A stretch of DNA of 51,459 bases from Arthrobacter sp. Bi83 (lineage in GTDB: Bacteria; Actinomycetota; Actinomycetes; Actinomycetales; Micrococcaceae), in contig NZ_CAKKLY010000035.1 in assembly GCF_918698095.1 (NCBI RefSeq), positions 1 through 51,459 on the forward strand, written 5' to 3'. The notes below the pieces were generated by a model. That model saw only the letters and a list, made by a program, of their open reading frames with translations. It had not been told where the DNA came from and did not search any database. Positions 25,640 to 34,485 of this stretch are shown here, piece by piece (position 1 is the first letter of the stretch; the number at the start of each line of letters is the position of its first letter). The position numbers and the translations under genes are program-made.

Positions 25640-28189
25640 CTAGGCCGGGACGATGTTGACCAGTTTAGGTGCCCGCACGATGACCGTGCGGATCCCACGG
25701 CCGTCGAGGGCACGCTGGACGTTCTCCGAGGCCAGCGCCAGTTCACGCAGCTCATCCTCCGAGATGCCGGGCGACACCTCGAGCCGGTCCCTGACCTTGC
25801 CCTGGACCTGGACCACGGCGGTGATGGTGTCCTGCACGAGCAGGGCGTCATCGTGCGCGGGCCAGCCCGCGTTGGCCACGGAGGCGGGGTGGCCCAGGAC
25901 GTTCCACAGGTCTTCGGCCGTGTAGGGAGCAAAGAGGCTGAGGATGACAGCCACCGCCTCGACGGCCTCGCGGACCGCAGGGTCAGCGCCGCCGGCACCG
26001 GAATCGATGGTCTTGCGGGTGGCGTTGACCAGCTCCATGAGCTTGGCCACCACCACGTTGAACTTGTTGTTGTCCAGCAGTTCCGCGGCGTCGGCGATGG
26101 TCCGGTGCGTGACGGTGCGGAGCGCACGGTCGCCCGTGCTGGCGTCCGCACCGGGGGCACTCGTGACGTCCTGGCCGAGGCGCCAGGCACGCGCCAGGAA
26201 CTTGGCCGAGCCCGAGGGCGAGACATCGGCCCAGTCCACGTCGTCCTCGGGCGGTGACGCAAAGATCATCGTGAGACGCACGGCGTCCACGCCGAACTTA
26301 TCCAGCTGTTCGCCCAGGTCCACTCCGTTGCCCAGCGACTTGCTCATTGCTTTGCCTCCGTTGAGCACCTGGCCCTGGTTCAGCAGCGCGCTGAAGGGCT
26401 CGTCGGCGGCCAGCAGGCCCATGTCATGAATGACCTTGGTGAAGAAGCGGGCGTAGAGCAGGTGCAGGATGGCGTGCTCGACGCCGCCGACATACTGCCC
26501 GACCGGCATCCACTCGTTGATCTTCGCAGGATCGAACGGACCGTCGGTGTAGTGCGGGGAGACGAAGCGCAGGAAGTACCAGGACGAGTCCACGAAGGTG
26601 TCCATGGTGTCCGTGTCCCGCTGGGCTGCACGTCCGCAGTTCGGGCAGTCGACGTTGACCCATTCGGCCGCCGCGGCCAGCGGGGAGGTGCCTCTCGGAG
26701 ACAGTGCCTCGCCACGCAGGTCTTCGGGAAGCCTAACCGGGAGTTGCTCGTCGGGTACCGGCACTTCGCCGCATTCGGCGCAGTGGATGATGGGGATCGG
26801 GGTGCCCCAGAACCGCTGGCGGCTCAGGAGCCAGTCACGCAGCCGGAAGTTCACGAACTTCTCGCCGGTGCCCTGCCTGTCGAGGATACCGATGGCGGCT
26901 GGAATGGCCTCTGCCTTGGGCAGGCCGTCGAGAGGACCGGAGTTGATCAGCGTGCCTTCCCCGGCCGTTGCCTTGCCGGAAACGGCCGGATCCTCCTCGC
27001 CGGTGTCCAGCACCGCGCGCACAGGCAGGCCGAACTCCTTGGCGAAGTCGAGGTCGCGCTGGTCGTGCGCGGGGACGGCCATGATGGCGCCCGTGCCGTA
27101 GTCGGCCAGGACGTAGTCCGCTGCCCAGACGGGCAGCTTTTCACCGTTGAGAGGATTGATGGCGTAGCGGCCGGTGAACACACCGGTCTTATCCCGCTCG
27201 GTGGACTGGCGTTCGATGTCCGAAAGGGCCTTGACCTTTTCGCGGTAAGCCATAAGTGCGTCATGGTGTTCAGGGGTAACCAGGTCCAGGGCCAGGTGCG
27301 CGTCAGCGGCCACCACAAAGAACGTGGCCCCGTACAGGGTGTCCGGACGCGTGGTGAAGACGGTGACGTCACGCTCGGCTCGTCCGTCAGACGCCTCGAT
27401 CACGAAGCGGACATGCGCGCCTTCCGAGCGGCCGATCCAGTTTCGCTGCATCGCCAGTACTCGCTCGGGCCAGTGCCCCTGCAGCTCGGACATGTCGTCC
27501 AGCAGCCGGTCCGCGTAGTCCGTGATCTTGAAATACCACTGGTTCAGCGACTTCTTGGTCACGGCCGTGCCGCAGCGCTCACAGGCGCCGTTGACTACCT
27601 GCTCGTTGGCCAGCACGGTCAGGTCCTTGGGACACCAGTTGACCGGTGAGTCCTTGCGGTAAGCGAGGCCGCGCTCGTAGAAGCGCTTGAACAGCCACTG
27701 GGTCCAGCGGTAGTACTCCGGATCGGAGGTGTGCAGGCGGCGGGACCAGTCAGCGGAGATGGCGTAGCGCTTGAACGACGCGGCCTGCGTGTCGATGTTG
27801 GCGTACGTCCACTCGCTCGGGTGCGCGTTGCGCTTGATCGCCGCGTTCTCGGCCGGCAGGCCGAAGGAATCCCAGCCGATGGGGTGCAAGACGTCGTAGC
27901 CCTTCTGGCGCAAGTAGCGTGCCACGACGTCGCCCATGGCGAAGGCCTCGGCGTGGCCCATGTGCAGGTCGCCCGAAGGGTAGGGGAACATGTCCAGGAC
28001 GTAGCGGCGCTCCCGGGAACCGTCGTCGGCAGGCGTGAAGACCTTGAGATCCTCCCACACCTGTGGCCACCGGGCCTCCATGGCCGCGAAGCTGTAAGCG
28101 CCCTCCTCGGGGCTTTCCGCTGCACCTGCTGTTGTTCCGGTCTCGGTCTCCGGCTGAACGCTCACTGCTGCCCTCTTCTGTTCTGTCAT
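25640..28189 (-). CDS. leuS: Leucyl-tRNA synthetase
   Basis: LeuRS, 849 aa from the chosen ATG at 28189 (MTEQKRAAV), which has AGGA 8 nt upstream. An in-frame GTG/ATG-type start further up (28267) would lie inside the terminator hairpin of the leader and adds no conserved sequence. Catalytic motifs: [12 protein letters not shown] (HIGH box, residues ~68-79) and AMSKSLGNG (KMSKS box). A CP1 editing domain is present ([11 protein letters not shown]), and the insertion [10 protein letters not shown] and CPNCGRA suggests a zinc site. The gene follows a leader with a Leu-codon peptide and attenuator, so leucyl-tRNA charging probably controls it. degV follows. Confidence 0.97.
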   Translation of the reverse strand: MTEQKRAAVSVQPETETGTTAGAAESPEEGAYSFAAMEARWPQVWEDLKVFTPADDGSRERRYVLDMFPYPSGDLHMGHAEAFAMGDVVARYLRQKGYDVLHPIGWDSFGLPAENAAIKRNAHPSEWTYANIDTQAASFKRYAISADWSRRLHTSDPEYYRWTQWLFKRFYERGLAYRKDSPVNWCPKDLTVLANEQVVNGACERCGTAVTKKSLNQWYFKITDYADRLLDDMSELQGHWPERVLAMQRNWIGRSEGAHVRFVIEASDGRAERDVTVFTTRPDTLYGATFFVVAADAHLALDLVTPEHHDALMAYREKVKALSDIERQSTERDKTGVFTGRYAINPLNGEKLPVWAADYVLADYGTGAIMAVPAHDQRDLDFAKEFGLPVRAVLDTGEEDPAVSGKATAGEGTLINSGPLDGLPKAEAIPAAIGILDRQGTGEKFVNFRLRDWLLSRQRFWGTPIPIIHCAECGEVPVPDEQLPVRLPEDLRGEALSPRGTSPLAAAAEWVNVDCPNCGRAAQRDTDTMDTFVDSSWYFLRFVSPHYTDGPFDPAKINEWMPVGQYVGGVEHAILHLLYARFFTKVIHDMGLLAADEPFSALLNQGQVLNGGKAMSKSLGNGVDLGEQLDKFGVDAVRLTMIFASPPEDDVDWADVSPSGSAKFLARAWRLGQDVTSAPGADASTGDRALRTVTHRTIADAAELLDNNKFNVVVAKLMELVNATRKTIDSGAGGADPAVREAVEAVAVILSLFAPYTAEDLWNVLGHPASVANAGWPAHDDALLVQDTITAVVQVQGKVRDRLEVSPGISEDELRELALASENVQRALDGRGIRTVIVRAPKLVNIVPA

Positions 28190-28253
28190 GACGTCTGTCC
28201 TGTCACAACGGTCTGATCCCCCGCCGCCTGCCGGGAATGCGTCCCGGACACAC

Positions 28254-28277
28254 AAAAGCCCCTCCACATGGAGGGGC
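28254..28277 (-). terminator. Attenuator terminator in leuS leader
   Basis: On the minus strand GCCCCTCC (28277-28270), loop ATGT, GGAGGGGC (28265-28258), then TTTT (28257-28254). This perfect 8-bp GC hairpin with a T run lies between the leader peptide and leuS (65 bp before its ATG), where transcription would stop early when leucyl-tRNA is plentiful. glpK upstream already has its own hairpin, so this one is not needed as a glpK terminator. Confidence 0.85.
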
Positions 28278-28315
28278 GGCCGCTCGGTAGACCGTATGTC
28301 CGGGATACCGGGCGG

Positions 28316-28342
28316 CTAGCTAAGCAGAAGGATCGCACGCAT
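28316..28342 (-). CDS. leuS leader peptide MRAILLLS
   Basis: An 8-codon frame, ATG CGT GCG ATC CTT CTG CTT AGC, then TAG. Four of eight codons are for branched-chain amino acids and three consecutive codons are Leu. It lies 39 nt before the attenuator hairpin and 127 nt before leuS. TAGAGT ends 6 nt before the ATG, so the transcript could begin at the ATG itself (leaderless). Stalling at Leu codons would signal low leucyl-tRNA. Leader peptides upstream of leuS are predicted in Streptomyces from comparative genomics; no direct evidence exists here. Confidence 0.75.
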   Translation of the reverse strand: MRAILLLS

Positions 28343-28348
28343 AAAGCT

Positions 28349-28354
28349 ACTCTA
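28349..28354 (-). promoter_or_regulatory. -10 box of leuS leader promoter
   Basis: TAGAGT read on the minus strand, ending 6 nt before the leader-peptide ATG. It fits the TANNNT pattern. No clear TTGACA-type -35 lies 17 nt further upstream. Confidence 0.55.
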
Positions 28355-28436
28355 GCGCACGGTACGGGCGACGGCACCGACGCCGCCATTTCTGCGCTCC
28401 ACCACCGCCGGTGATGTGACGCGGACGCCCGCAGCA

Positions 28437-28476
28437 CCAGGGGCCGGCTGCCTCCAAAGAGACGGCCGGCCCCTGG
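28437..28476 (-). terminator. Hairpin after glpK
   Basis: A perfect 12-bp stem between 28465-28476 and 28437-28448 with a 16-nt loop, 22 bp after the glpK stop codon. There is no T run on the minus strand, so termination may be incomplete or rho-assisted. It marks the end of the glp operon before the leuS promoter. Confidence 0.7.
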
Positions 28477-28498
28477 TTCTGGTACGGCTTGCCTGGGC

Positions 28499-30013
28499 CT
28501 ACTTCACGTCCTCGTCGACCCAGTCCATGGACTTGGTCACGGCCTTCTTCCATAGCCGCATCTGGCGGTCCTGCTCGGCCTGCTCCAGCGCCGGCTCCCA
28601 CCGCTTGTCCTCGGACCAGTTAGCCGACAGCTCGTCGAGATCCTTCCAGAACCCGACGGCAAGGCCGGCCGCGTAGGCCGCGCCGAGTGCGGTGGTCTCC
28701 ACCACCTTCGGACGGATAACGGGGACGCCCAGGATGTCCGCTTGGAACTGCATGAGCGCATCGTTGGCGACCATGCCGCCGTCGACCTTCAGCTCGGTGA
28801 GCGGAACGCCGGAATCGGCGTTGACCGCATCCAGCACCTCCCTGGTCTGGAAGGCGGTGGCCTCCAGGGCCGCCCTGGCGATGTGGCTCTTGTTGACGAA
28901 CCGAGTCAGACCCACAATGGCGCCACGGGCGTCTGACCGCCAGTACGGCGCGAACAGGCCCGAGAAGGCCGGAACGATGTACACGCCGCCGTTGTCCTTC
29001 ACCGAGGCAGCGAGGGTCTCCACCTCCGGCGCCGTGCTGATCATGCCGAGGTTGTCGCGCAGCCACTGAATGAGCGAGCCGGTGACGGCGATGGACCCTT
29101 CCAGCGCGTAGTGCGGCGCTGCGTCCCCCAGTTTGTACCCCACGGTGGTGAGCAGTCCGTTCTTGGAGTGGACGATCTCCTCGCCGGTGTTGAAGATGAG
29201 GAAGCAGCCGGTGCCGTACGTGTTCTTGGCCTCACCAGTCTGGAACGCGGCCTGACCGAACGTGGCAGCCTGCTGGTCGCCCAGGATGCCCGCCACGGGA
29301 ACTTCCCGCAGCAGCTGCGAGGTGTGGACGGTGCCGTAGACCTCGGAGGAGGACTTGATGGCCGGCATCATGGACGCCGGAACACCGAAGATGCGCAGGA
29401 TCTCTTCGTCCCACTGCAGCGATTCCAGGTCCATGAACAGCGTCCGGGAAGCGTTCGTGACATCGGTGACGTGCACGCCGCCGTCCACGCCGCCGGTCAG
29501 GTTCCACAGCACCCAGCAGTCCGTGTTTCCAAAGACCAGGTTTCCGGCCTCGGCCTTTTCCCGGGCGCCTTCGACGTTGTCCAGGATCCACTTGATCTTC
29601 GTGCCCGAGAAGTAGGTTGCCAGCGGCAGGCCCACCTTTTGCTTGAAGCGCTCGGCTCCGCCTTCCTTCGCGAGTTCATCCACGATCGGCTGGGTCCGCG
29701 TGTCCTGCCAAACGATGGCGTTGTAGACGGCCTCGCCGGTGGTCTTGTCCCAGACCACTGCGGTTTCACGCTGGTTGGTGATGCCGACTGCGGCGATGTC
29801 GTGCCGGGTCAGGTTCGCCTTGGAGAGCGCGGATCCAATCACCTCGCGGGTGTTGTTCCAGATCTCGGCGGGATCGTGCTCCACCCAGCCCGCCTGCGGG
29901 AAAATCTGCTCATGCTCCATCTGGCCCGAAGACACGATGTTGCCGCTGTGGTCAAACACGATGGCGCGGGTGCTGGTGGTGCCCTGGTCGATGGCGATTA
30001 CGTATTGGCTCAT
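28499..30013 (-). CDS. glpK: Glycerol kinase
   Basis: GlpK phosphorylates glycerol to sn-glycerol 3-phosphate with ATP. This is a 504-aa FGGY-family kinase. Seen are the N-terminal phosphate-binding loop [45 protein letters not shown], and the C-terminal signature region [25 protein letters not shown] at 30013 has AAGGA 7 nt upstream, which can pair with UUCCUU just before it. glpF lies 62 bp upstream and glpD further up, forming a glycerol uptake and oxidation operon. Confidence 0.97.
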   Translation of the reverse strand: MSQYVIAIDQGTTSTRAIVFDHSGNIVSSGQMEHEQIFPQAGWVEHDPAEIWNNTREVIGSALSKANLTRHDIAAVGITNQRETAVVWDKTTGEAVYNAIVWQDTRTQPIVDELAKEGGAERFKQKVGLPLATYFSGTKIKWILDNVEGAREKAEAGNLVFGNTDCWVLWNLTGGVDGGVHVTDVTNASRTLFMDLESLQWDEEILRIFGVPASMMPAIKSSSEVYGTVHTSQLLREVPVAGILGDQQAATFGQAAFQTGEAKNTYGTGCFLIFNTGEEIVHSKNGLLTTVGYKLGDAAPHYALEGSIAVTGSLIQWLRDNLGMISTAPEVETLAASVKDNGGVYIVPAFSGLFAPYWRSDARGAIVGLTRFVNKSHIARAALEATAFQTREVLDAVNADSGVPLTELKVDGGMVANDALMQFQADILGVPVIRPKVVETTALGAAYAAGLAVGFWKDLDELSANWSEDKRWEPALEQAEQDRQMRLWKKAVTKSMDWVDEDVK

Positions 30014-30020
30014 GATGACG

Positions 30021-30040
30021 TCCTTGTCGTTGTGAAGGAA
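30021..30040 (-). promoter_or_regulatory. Possible hairpin hiding glpK ribosome binding site
   Basis: On the mRNA, UUCCUU (30040-30035) can pair with the Shine-Dalgarno AAGGA (30025-30021) over a 9-nt loop. Five to six pairs would partly mask the glpK start. Confidence 0.35.
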
Positions 30041-30075
30041 AAGTGCTGTGAATCAGGGGGCTGCTGTCATTCGGA

Positions 30076-30822
30076 TCAGGTGGCGGCGTTGAACACAATC
30101 GGGAGCAGACCGGCCAGGCCTGCCAGCGTTCCGCCGATCAGGGGGCCGACCACCGGAATCCAGGAGTAGCTCCAGTCGCTGGAGCCCTTGCCCTTGATGG
30201 GCAGGATGGCGTGGGCGATGCGCGGTCCGAGGTCACGGGCCGGGTTGATCGCATAACCCGTGGGGCCGCCGAGGGACACGCCGATGCCGACCACCAGAAG
30301 GGCTACAGCCAGCGGGCCAAGCCCCGAGGGGGTCCCGCCGAAGGTGAGGATCACGAAGACCAGCACGAAGGTGCCGATGATTTCGGTGATCAGGTTCCAG
30401 AGCGTCGAGCGGATGGCCGGGCCGGTGGAAAATACCGCGAGCTTGCTGGCTGGCTCAGGTTCGACGTCGAAGTGCTGCTTGTGCGCCAGCCAGGTGACCA
30501 CGGCGCCCAGGAAGGCCCCGAGGAGCTCCCCGCCGAAGTAGGTGAAGGTGGAGGCAGCGTCTACCGGGACGCCGGGGGCGTATTCGGCGTTGCGGTGAAC
30601 GAGCTGGCCCAGGGTGACGGCCGGGTTCAGGTGGGCGCCGGAGTGGGCGGCGACGTACACGCCGCAGAAAACGGCGATGCCCCATCCCCACGTGACCATG
30701 AGGAACCCGCCATTGTTGCCCTTTGTGCCCTTGAGTGCGACGTTGGCCACGACGCCGCAACCCAGGAGGGTCAGCATGCCGGTTCCGAAGACTTCGGAAA
30801 GAAAAACCAATCCAAGAGACAT
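30076..30822 (-). CDS. glpF: Glycerol facilitator / aquaporin (MIP family)
   Basis: A 248-aa MIP channel with six TM helices and both half-helix signatures, HLNPAVTLGQ and AINPARDLGPR. The Asp after the second NPA box (NPARD) is typical of glycerol facilitators rather than water channels. The start is ATG 30822 (MSLGLVFLSEVFGT), with GGAG 6 nt upstream; the frame extends to 31065, but that part overlaps glpD and is not conserved. It lets glycerol diffuse in before GlpK traps it. A 7-bp inverted repeat lies in its 5' leader. Confidence 0.95.
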   Translation of the reverse strand: MSLGLVFLSEVFGTGMLTLLGCGVVANVALKGTKGNNGGFLMVTWGWGIAVFCGVYVAAHSGAHLNPAVTLGQLVHRNAEYAPGVPVDAASTFTYFGGELLGAFLGAVVTWLAHKQHFDVEPEPASKLAVFSTGPAIRSTLWNLITEIIGTFVLVFVILTFGGTPSGLGPLAVALLVVGIGVSLGGPTGYAINPARDLGPRIAHAILPIKGKGSSDWSYSWIPVVGPLIGGTLAGLAGLLPIVFNAAT

Positions 30823-30848
30823 CTTTGACTCCTTGTTTTCTGTTGTCA

Positions 30849-30870
30849 GTCCTTCGCGAGTTTGAAGGAC
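30849..30870. repeat. Inverted repeat upstream of glpF
   Basis: GTCCTTC (30849-30855), 8-nt spacer, GAAGGAC (30864-30870). It is a perfect 7-bp dyad 27 bp before the glpF start. It could be a regulator site or an mRNA hairpin. Confidence 0.5.
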
Positions 30871-30976
30871 GGTTGTGCCGCCAATGCTTTGGCCTTGACG
30901 GCGGCGGCCGGGACAGGTCCGCCACGGGACCCGTCCCTGCCCTTGCGCCCGGGCTGCCCTGCCCGGACACCAGGTC

Positions 30977-32767
30977 TTAGGCGACCAGGCTGTGGACCTC
31001 GACGCCGTGGTTTCGCTTGAGCACCTCCTGCGCGTGGTGGATCTCCGCGGCGCGGTCCGCCGCATCCCAGCCGAGCGGCTCGGCCAGCAGGTCTGCGACC
31101 TCGTTCAAAAGCTCACCGGTGACCAGTCCGCGGAACGCGAGGGAGGTCCGCCGGATCAAGACATCCACGAGGTGGCCAATCTGCTCGTTGGCTGCCATGA
31201 ATTCCAGTTCGCGGACGCTGAGCTCGCGGGTGGAATGCAGCAGGCTGTCCGGGCCGGCGTCGAGGTGGCGGATGACTTCCCCGGCACGCGTGCCGTACCT
31301 GGTGAGGAGTCCGGACACCCTGTCGGCGTCGCGTGAGCCGTTCATATGGGCCTTGATCCACTGCTGGATTCCCGCGTCCGTGTCCGGGAAGCCGGCGCCG
31401 CCTCCGATGGCGAGTTTCGCCGTCGAGACCTTCCGTTCCATGCCCAGTTCGGCGAGGACATCGTTGCTCAGGTGCTCGGCCAGCGCCCGGAACGTGGTCC
31501 ATTTGCCGCCCACAAGACTGAGTACGACGGCGCCGCTGCCGCCGGCTTCCGGCGTCCGCCGTTCGATGCGGTAATCGCGGGAAACGAAGCCGGGCTGGGT
31601 GGCGTCGTGCTTCGGCAGGGGGCGGACCCCCGAGAAGGTGTAGACGATCTGGTCCCGGTTCACCGCGATGTCCGGGAAGACATGGCCTATGAGGTCGAAG
31701 AAGTAGTCAATCTCGGCTTCAGTGCAGACGGCATCCTCGGACATGTCGGCGTCGACGTCGGTAGTGCCCACCAGGACGCGGTCTCCCATGGGGTAGATCA
31801 GCACAATCCGGCCGTCCGTGTGTTCAAAGAAGATTTCGCGGCCGTTGCATGCCGCCAGCAGGCCCGGGTGGTCAAGGACGATATGTGATCCCTTGGTGCC
31901 GCCCATGAAGGATGACGCGGCGCCCATCGCCTGGTTGGTGAGGTCGACCCAGGCCCCCGTGGTGTTGATGATGACGTCCGCGGTGAAGTCGAAGACTTCC
32001 CCGGTCAGCTCGTCGCGCAGCTCCACCGTGCTGGACCCGGGGGCGTTGCCCTTGACCGATGCCAGGGAGAGGTAGTTGCTGGCACGGGCGCTGCCCGCCG
32101 CCTCCGCTGCGCCAGCTTTCTCGCCGTCCTGGAGGACGTCGAGAGTGAGGCGTTCGGGGTTGTGGACGGAGGCGTCGAAGTAGGTGGCCGTGTATTTGAC
32201 GCCGGGGTGCAGCAGGGGAAGTTCGGCCAGCGCTTTCTTGCGCCCGCGGAACTGGTGGCGGGGGACGCTGCCTCCGTCGCGGGAAAAGGAGTCGTACAGG
32301 CTGAGCCCAAGCTTGATGAGGAAAGCACCGCGCTCCTTCGGTTTGCCCTGCTGCTTGTGGGTGAGGAAGCGCAGGGGTGCGGCGAGAACTCCGGAGAAGG
32401 TGCTGAATATCGGAATGGTGGTCTGCAGCGGCTTGACGTAGTGGGGCGCGATCCGCAGAAGGCGGTTGCGCTCCACCACGGATTCCTTCACGAGACGGAA
32501 CTCGCCGTTTTCGAGGTAGCGAATGCCGCCGTGGATCATGTGCGAGGATGCGCCACTGGCGCCCTGGCAGTAGTCGCCGCGTTCCACCAGCGCCACGTCC
32601 ACACCCTGAAGGGCGAGATCGCGGAAGGTGCCAACGCCGTTGATGCCGCCGCCGACGATCAGAACGCGGGCGTTGGGCCGCTGCCGGAGGCTTGCCACAG
32701 AGGCACGTGCTTCAGTGCCCCCTCCGCTGGATTTGAACGGATGGCCGGGTGAATCCTTGAGTCCCAA
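30977..32767 (-). CDS. glpD: Glycerol-3-phosphate dehydrogenase (quinone)
   Basis: GlpD is a membrane-associated FAD enzyme that oxidises sn-glycerol 3-phosphate to dihydroxyacetone phosphate and passes electrons to quinone. The 596-aa protein has the dinucleotide-binding motif VLIVGGGINGVGTFRDLALQG (in part), then GASGASSHMIHGGIRYLE, the VLVGTTDVDAD region and YTFSGVRPLP. A C-terminal DAO_C domain follows. The start is TTG (32767-32765) with AAAGGAG 5 nt upstream, so an unusual start codon is well supported. It is the first gene of glpD-glpF-glpK and divergent from the SorC-type regulator. Confidence 0.96.
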   Translation of the reverse strand: MGLKDSPGHPFKSSGGGTEARASVASLRQRPNARVLIVGGGINGVGTFRDLALQGVDVALVERGDYCQGASGASSHMIHGGIRYLENGEFRLVKESVVERNRLLRIAPHYVKPLQTTIPIFSTFSGVLAAPLRFLTHKQQGKPKERGAFLIKLGLSLYDSFSRDGGSVPRHQFRGRKKALAELPLLHPGVKYTATYFDASVHNPERLTLDVLQDGEKAGAAEAAGSARASNYLSLASVKGNAPGSSTVELRDELTGEVFDFTADVIINTTGAWVDLTNQAMGAASSFMGGTKGSHIVLDHPGLLAACNGREIFFEHTDGRIVLIYPMGDRVLVGTTDVDADMSEDAVCTEAEIDYFFDLIGHVFPDIAVNRDQIVYTFSGVRPLPKHDATQPGFVSRDYRIERRTPEAGGSGAVVLSLVGGKWTTFRALAEHLSNDVLAELGMERKVSTAKLAIGGGAGFPDTDAGIQQWIKAHMNGSRDADRVSGLLTRYGTRAGEVIRHLDAGPDSLLHSTRELSVRELEFMAANEQIGHLVDVLIRRTSLAFRGLVTGELLNEVADLLAEPLGWDAADRAAEIHHAQEVLKRNHGVEVHSLVA

Positions 32768-32843
32768 AACTGCTCCTTTGGGTTTGGTCCTTGGGCTGAT
32801 CTAAGCGGCACGCCGTAAGGGCGCGCCGCCTTTCACCACTATT

Positions 32844-32851
32844 CTTCGAAG
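32844..32851. promoter_or_regulatory. Palindrome in glpD / regulator intergenic region
   Basis: CTTCGAAG within ATTCTTCGAAGTAAT, about 75 bp upstream of the glpD start and just before the regulator gene. It is a candidate operator for the SorC-type protein; position and symmetry are the only evidence. Confidence 0.4.
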
Positions 32852-32904
32852 TAATGGAAAATGGAGTCAAGCACTATGCACAAACGTGCAGAACGGAAAG
32901 TGAC

Positions 32905-33867
32905 ATGCCGCGTCCCCGCCATTCCGAAGCCCTCCGGGCTGCCCAGCTCTATTACCTCCAGGACCTCACCATGGACGCCATCGCGCGGGAACTTCGGACG
33001 TCCCGGTCCACGGTGTCGAGGCTCCTTTCAACAGCCCGCGACACGGGACTGGTCCAGATCCAGATCCGCAGCCCGCTGGACACCGGGCCGGAATTGGAGC
33101 GGCTGATCCGGTCCCAGTACAGGGTGGATGTGCACGTGGTGCCCGTGCTGGACACACTGAATGAGGCGGAAACACTGGACCGCGTGGCCATGCAGGCCGC
33201 CCGGACCATCGGTCCACTCGTGGATTCAAATGCGATCATTGGCGTCGCCTGGGGCAGCACGCTGAGCGCCGTGAGCAGGCACCTGACCCGAAAGATCACG
33301 CACGACACCGTCGTCGTGCAGCTGAACGGGGCCGGCAACATGCAAACCACAGGCATCACTTATGCCAGCGACATCATGCGCCGCTTCGGCAGTGCCTACG
33401 GCGCCCGGGTGGAACAGTTTCCGGTACCGGCTTTTTTCGACCACGCAGCCACCAAGACGGCCATGTGGAATGAACGGAGCGTGCAGCGCATCCTTGACCT
33501 GCAGGCACGCATGAGCATCGCCATTTTCGGTGTCGGATCCGTGGACGCGGACTATCCCAGCCATGTTTACGCCGGAGGCTACCTCGACGAGGACGACCTG
33601 AACGTCCTCGCCAGCTCCGACGTGGTGGGCGACGTTGCCACCGTCTTCTTCCGGGCCGACGGTTCCTCGGACGGCATCACGCTGAACGAACGGTCCACCG
33701 GGCCCTCGCTCGACCAGCTGCGCCAGGTGCGCCGGCGGATCTGTGTGGTGTCCGGCGCATCCAAAATCAACGGGCTCCGCGGCGCCCTGGCCGCCGGCCT
33801 CGCCACCGACCTGATCCTCGACGAGGCGTCAGCCCGCCGGCTTGTCAGTTTCGACAGCGGAAACTGA
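32905..33867 (+). CDS. SorC/DeoR-type sugar-binding transcriptional regulator
   Basis: A 320-aa regulator of the SorC family. The N-terminal HTH is at ~residues 10-50 (LYYLQDLTMDAIARELRTSRSTVSRLL). A sugar-binding/isomerase-like domain follows (IIGVAWGSTLSAVSRHL, VVVQLNGAGNMQTTGI, MSIAIFGVGSVD, VVGDVATVFFRADG, VSGASKINGLRGALAAGLATDLILDE). These proteins bind phosphorylated sugars. The start ATG 32905 has GGAAAG 4 nt upstream and fits family length; ATG 32854 is an alternative. Being divergent from glpD, it probably controls the glycerol operon, with glycerol 3-phosphate or a related compound as possible inducer. Confidence 0.9.
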   Translation: MPRPRHSEALRAAQLYYLQDLTMDAIARELRTSRSTVSRLLSTARDTGLVQIQIRSPLDTGPELERLIRSQYRVDVHVVPVLDTLNEAETLDRVAMQAARTIGPLVDSNAIIGVAWGSTLSAVSRHLTRKITHDTVVVQLNGAGNMQTTGITYASDIMRRFGSAYGARVEQFPVPAFFDHAATKTAMWNERSVQRILDLQARMSIAIFGVGSVDADYPSHVYAGGYLDEDDLNVLASSDVVGDVATVFFRADGSSDGITLNERSTGPSLDQLRQVRRRICVVSGASKINGLRGALAAGLATDLILDEASARRLVSFDSGN

Positions 33868-34353
33868 CCCGCACTGGGCACAGGAGCCCTGGCCAGCTGA
33901 CTCCGTTGTACCGGTCCGTCCCCATTCCGTCATCGCTTCTCGCAGATGGTTGGGGGTGAGCATAAATTTGGGCGTCAGTTCTTCCCAGCCGCGCTGCTTT
34001 ACCCGTCGGCTGTACGCCGCATGCTCGGCATCAATGGGAATCGACTCATCGAAACCGCCGCCGCCGGCCCCCATGAGGCTCAGGTGATAAATCCAGACTG
34101 AGCCGTCCGCCTCGGTATGGCGAAACGTCGCTTCGAAGACCGCACGTTCGGCCGGCAGCGCAGGCAGGTTCTCGTCATAGCGATCGTTGAGCATCTGCAT
34201 CCACTGCTCAAACTCGTCCTCCTTGCCCGGAATGACCGGGGCCCGGCTGAGCTCGAGGCGCAATCCTTGCGGAACCGAGGACGGCATTCGGTGACCCTCG
34301 AATCCAAACCGGGGCACTGGCGTGAACGGGATATGCGGTACTGGCTCGGTCAT
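33829..34353 (-). CDS. DUF6176-like protein
   Basis: A 174-aa soluble protein whose middle (LELSRAPVIPGKEDEFEQWMQMLNDRYDE, given in part) resembles DUF6176 proteins, a group of unknown function with a ferredoxin-like look. It has a His/Trp-rich core (TFRHTEADGSVWIYHLSLMGAGG) and ends in a CAQC pair. I start it at ATG 34353 (MTEPVPHIPF); the frame opens further upstream but there without conserved character. Its last 39 bp overlap the 3' end of the SorC-type gene on the other strand. Confidence 0.7.
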   Translation of the reverse strand: MTEPVPHIPFTPVPRFGFEGHRMPSSVPQGLRLELSRAPVIPGKEDEFEQWMQMLNDRYDENLPALPAERAVFEATFRHTEADGSVWIYHLSLMGAGGGGFDESIPIDAEHAAYSRRVKQRGWEELTPKFMLTPNHLREAMTEWGRTGTTESAGQGSCAQCGSVSAVETDKPAG

Positions 34354-34485
34354 GCCTTCATCGTCACATACGGGTCCTGGCCGGATCCCGAAATGTCCTG
34401 TTTCCGGGGCATATTCCCGCCCGTGGCACGCTTTAATTTCGCCTCCTCTGCTGTCATCCGGAGCCATATCGGTAGAGTCATAGCC

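Noticed and set aside
26426..27649. 407-codon open frame on the plus strand
   Set aside because: It is antisense to leuS and matches no family.
28190..28267. Longer N-terminus for leuS (start at 28267)
   Set aside because: It would begin inside the attenuator hairpin; ATG 28189 has AGGA and gives the normal start.
30823..31065. 81-residue N-terminal extension of glpF
   Set aside because: It overlaps glpD, is Arg/Pro-rich shadow sequence, and ATG 30822 has GGAG.
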